A DNA stretch of 6,349 bases, taken from the NCBI GenBank assembly GCA_015520975.1, contig WAOZ01000014.1, positions 1 through 6,349 of the forward strand, in the 5' to 3' direction. Made by a program: the position numbers and the translations under genes. The stretch comes from DHVE2 group archaeon. Lineage in GTDB: Archaea > Thermoplasmatota > Thermoplasmata > Thermoplasmatales > Aciduliprofundaceae. The notes below the pieces were generated by a model. The model was not told the DNA's origin and made no database searches. It saw only the letters and a list, made by a program, of their open reading frames with translations. Positions 4,154-6,349 of this stretch are shown here, one piece after another (the stretch's first letter is position 1; every line of letters starts with the position of its first letter).

Positions 4154-6349
4154 CTATTTATACCCATCCATTTCCTCTGACATTCTCTTAAGAGGTGCAT
4201 GGAATCCTGCCCTTATGAAATATTCGTATGCGAGCTTCAGTGCCTCAAGATCTCCCGTGGCTTTCCATATGTGGTGATGTGCAATACCTTTATAAAGCGG
4301 GTCATTACCTATGAAACTCAACACCATATCCCAGTCCGCTTTTCCGCTCTTTTCGAATTCTATCCTTTCGCGAAGAATCAGAATCCATTTATCGTAGCCA
4401 GATAGTGATAATTTTTTAACGAGTTCTTCTGCTAGGGCAATATCCTTTTCCGCACCATTGATGTTCGATTTCTCAATTTCGCAGGATATCCGGTAAAGGA
4501 AAGGCTCTAAAATCCCTGACTCCTCGCCTATTTTTCTGAAAATCTCCACGCTGCGGTTCAGATACTCAAACGCAGCATCGTATTCATCGCGATAATATGC
4601 CATAATGCCCAGATTCGATAAAACATGCGCTTCACCGCTTCTTCGTCCAAGCAGCCTGTAATACCTGAGTGCGGAGTTGAAATATTCCTCGGCGGTATCT
4701 TCATCGCCAAGATTCCAGTAAATCAGACCAAGAAAATTTGCAGTTACGGGATAGCCCGTTATGTCGCCTATTTTTTCCCGCATCTCCAGAGAGCGAAGCA
4801 CATACTCCAGAGCGCGTTTGTTATCGCCTTTGAGATAGTATATGGTACCCATATTATGAAGCAGATCTGCCTGATGTTTAGCCATACGCGTATCTTCTGC
4901 AATATTCAGAGCGGTTGTGTAATGAAGCATCGCTTTATCTGGTTCTCGACGATACCAGTAAAACGAACCCAGATACTTGTGAGCGAGAAGTACATGGATT
5001 TTTCCACCGCGTTCTGCCCAAGCAAGGTAGTTAGTAAAAGCATCCTCGGCCTTCTCAAATTCGCCCATTCGAACATAAAGGTTTCCAAGCGCGGCTTCAA
5101 CTTCGGGGACGTTTTCTCCCGCGAGTTCAAGGGATTTGATATAGTACTTTTCCGCATTATCGTATTCGCCTCTGCTGAAATAGACACCACCCATTTTGAG
5201 ATAGCATAGATAATCCGATTCCATTTCCAGAGCGATCCGATAATGTTGTAGCGCCGTATCGTATTCACCTATCTCCGCGTAAAGATTTCCAAGATTGTAA
5301 TGACACTCTCTGATGACCTCATTTTTTTCCAGTTTTACGGCGCATTTGATAGCCAGTTCGTAAAGTTTTATACCCTCACGCGGTGCCAAGGAGAAATCGG
5401 TATGCATGATTCCTTTCAAAGCATTATCCAGTGCCTTATCGTAATTCATGGATTGGTAATAATGCTCAGCAACAAGCGAAAAGCGTTCCGCTTCGGAAAT
5501 CTCGCTTTCTTCTATGCATTCCGCCGCGATTTTGTGGTACTCTATTCGCATCAATTCATCTATGCCTCCGTAAATCACATCGCGAATATAATCGTGATAG
5601 AACCGATAAAATCCACTATCCTGAACTATAAATCCAGTTCTCAGAAACTTTCTGAAAAGGCGAATTGTTTCCATTCTATTCAATCCAAATGCGTATCTAA
5701 CAACATCGGGGGATATCTTCATCCCCAAAACGGACATGAATTCCAGATATCCCCTCGTTTCCTGTTCTATCCCGCTCAATCTTCTGAGCACAATACTCTC
5801 CATTTTTTGAGGCACAGATACTTCCTTTGTCACAAGTGTAATTTGCCCATCATCACCAATCAAATTCTCCTCCTGAATCAAACGAATGAGCTCCACAAGA
5901 TGCAACGGCACGCCTTCCGAAGAGCGGTACAAGAAATTCGCAAGAGATATTGATATTGAGCCGTTGAGCATCGACTCCGCGATCTGAACGCATTCATCGA
6001 AATTTAAAGGAGCAAGATCAATCACTTCACCAAGAGCCTCACGCACTATGAAATGCTCGATGTTTTCCGCCACCGAAGTGTATTCATCGCTCCTGCAGGT
6101 GGCTATGAGAATCACACCGCTATCAGACACATTGCGTGCAAAGTGCACAAATAGCGAGGCCGTCGCCTCATCTGCCCACTGGATGTCATCAATGAATATA
6201 ACCGCAGGGCTGTCTTTGCGAACACGTTCTATTCCAAGTCGGATATTTTCAAAATTCCATTCTTTGAAACTTGATTCCACCACGCCGCCGTCGTATTTGC
6301 CGCTTTTTATGAACTTTTCGAGTTCTTCTTTCACAGGTTGCATCTTTTC
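4154..6349 (-). CDS. STAND-type ATPase with C-terminal TPR repeats (5' end outside window)
   Basis: This is the C-terminal part of a large signalling-type ATPase in the style of the AAA_16/MalT-like proteins. The frame is open past the right edge (codons GAA AAG precede ATG 6343), so the true start and the Walker A P-loop are not visible. Numbering from ATG 6343, a Walker B segment VIFIDDIQWAD occurs at 48-58. A sensor-like ILIATCRSDE follows at 78-87, then a GxP-type motif EGVPLHLVEL (143-152) and a winged-helix-like region (about 185-261) ending in FYHDYIRDVIY (248-258), a motif common in this class. From about 290 to 605 there are seven recognisable TPR units, starting near 347, 381, 416, 454, 494, 535 and 574, with a probable degenerate one at 292-312. 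Such proteins usually sense a ligand or partner through the repeats and switch by nucleotide binding. No DNA-binding C-terminal domain is visible, so the output domain, if any, would be N-terminal. Confidence 0.85.
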   Translation of the reverse strand, partial: EKMQPVKEELEKFIKSGKYDGGVVESSFKEWNFENIRLGIERVRKDSPAVIFIDDIQWADEATASLFVHFARNVSDSGVILIATCRSDEYTSVAENIEHFIVREALGEVIDLAPLNFDECVQIAESMLNGSISISLANFLYRSSEGVPLHLVELIRLIQEENLIGDDGQITLVTKEVSVPQKMESIVLRRLSGIEQETRGYLEFMSVLGMKISPDVVRYAFGLNRMETIRLFRKFLRTGFIVQDSGFYRFYHDYIRDVIYGGIDELMRIEYHKIAAECIEESEISEAERFSLVAEHYYQSMNYDKALDNALKGIMHTDFSLAPREGIKLYELAIKCAVKLEKNEVIRECHYNLGNLYAEIGEYDTALQHYRIALEMESDYLCYLKMGGVYFSRGEYDNAEKYYIKSLELAGENVPEVEAALGNLYVRMGEFEKAEDAFTNYLAWAERGGKIHVLLAHKYLGSFYWYRREPDKAMLHYTTALNIAEDTRMAKHQADLLHNMGTIYYLKGDNKRALEYVLRSLEMREKIGDITGYPVTANFLGLIYWNLGDEDTAEEYFNSALRYYRLLGRRSGEAHVLSNLGIMAYYRDEYDAAFEYLNRSVEIFRKIGEESGILEPFLYRISCEIEKSNINGAEKDIALAEELVKKLSLSGYDKWILILRERIEFEKSGKADWDMVLSFIGNDPLYKGIAHHHIWKATGDLEALKLAYEYFIRAGFHAPLKRMSEEMDGYK
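4155..4162 (-). promoter_or_regulatory. TATA box of the 158-residue protein / phosphoesterase operon
   Basis: TATAAATA on the minus strand is a consensus-like archaeal TATA box. Its centre is about 26 bases upstream of 4133, giving an expected leader of about 16 bases that holds the GGAGG ribosome binding site before ATG 4117. The box coincides with the last codons and the TAG stop (4154-4156) of the upstream STAND/TPR gene. Confidence 0.65.

Noticed and set aside
5000..5350. Apparent repeated DNA in the TPR region.
   Set aside because: The similarity comes from the periodic protein repeats (Gly-Glu-Tyr-Asp, Ala-Leu patterns); it is not a tandem DNA repeat or CRISPR array, since the units differ throughout at the base level.
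4625..5953. Long open frames on the + strand (4625-5209 and 5300-5953).
   Set aside because: They are antisense to the TPR/ATPase gene, where biased codon use keeps the opposite strand free of stops. Their translations show no domain, and no promoter or ribosome binding site supports them.

Overview
The window is archaeal. It carries ribosomal protein S8e and SRP19, both with archaeal/eukaryal-type sequences, plus an archaemetzincin and a DUF211 protein, a family I know mainly from archaea. Its promoters look like archaeal TATA boxes, several of them about 25-28 bases upstream of the start codon with no room for a leader. A euryarchaeon, possibly of the Thermoplasmatota, would fit, but the lineage is an inference. 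The DNA is moderately AT-rich by eye and very gene-dense: nine protein genes, no intergenic gap longer than about 100 bases, and no sign of mobile elements, CRISPR, tRNA or rRNA.

Left part (1-2248). A major facilitator superfamily (MFS) transporter, cut by the left window edge, reads leftward from a GTG at 740. Back-to-back with it, an archaemetzincin zinc protease (amzA, GTG at 843) and an ADP-ribose-binding macro-domain protein (ATG at 1354) form a tight two-gene rightward operon. The 102-base divergent intergenic region holds two TATA boxes and, between them, a perfect 8+2+8 palindrome that could be a shared operator. A DUF211 gene with its own TATA box follows on the same strand.

Middle part (2254-4117, all leftward). 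In transcription order these are an unrecognised 158-residue protein (4117-3641), a calcineurin-like metallophosphoesterase (3639-2932) separated by one base, then ribosomal protein S8e (2897-2517) overlapping SRP19 (2520-2254) by ATGA. The first pair and the second pair each have a promoter. In both cases the TATA box overlaps the stop codon of the gene upstream.

Right part (4154-6349). The C-terminal portion of a large STAND-type ATPase with about seven or eight TPR repeats reads leftward and runs off the right edge. Its P-loop should lie outside the window.

Taken together this is mostly housekeeping (protein targeting and ribosome genes) interleaved with poorly characterised regulatory or stress-type proteins. 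I do not see a clear undescribed system. The best candidates for a second look are the amzA-macro operon with its divergent transporter and shared palindrome, the unusual zinc-binding spacing in the archaemetzincin, and the unrecognised 158-residue protein coupled to a phosphoesterase.
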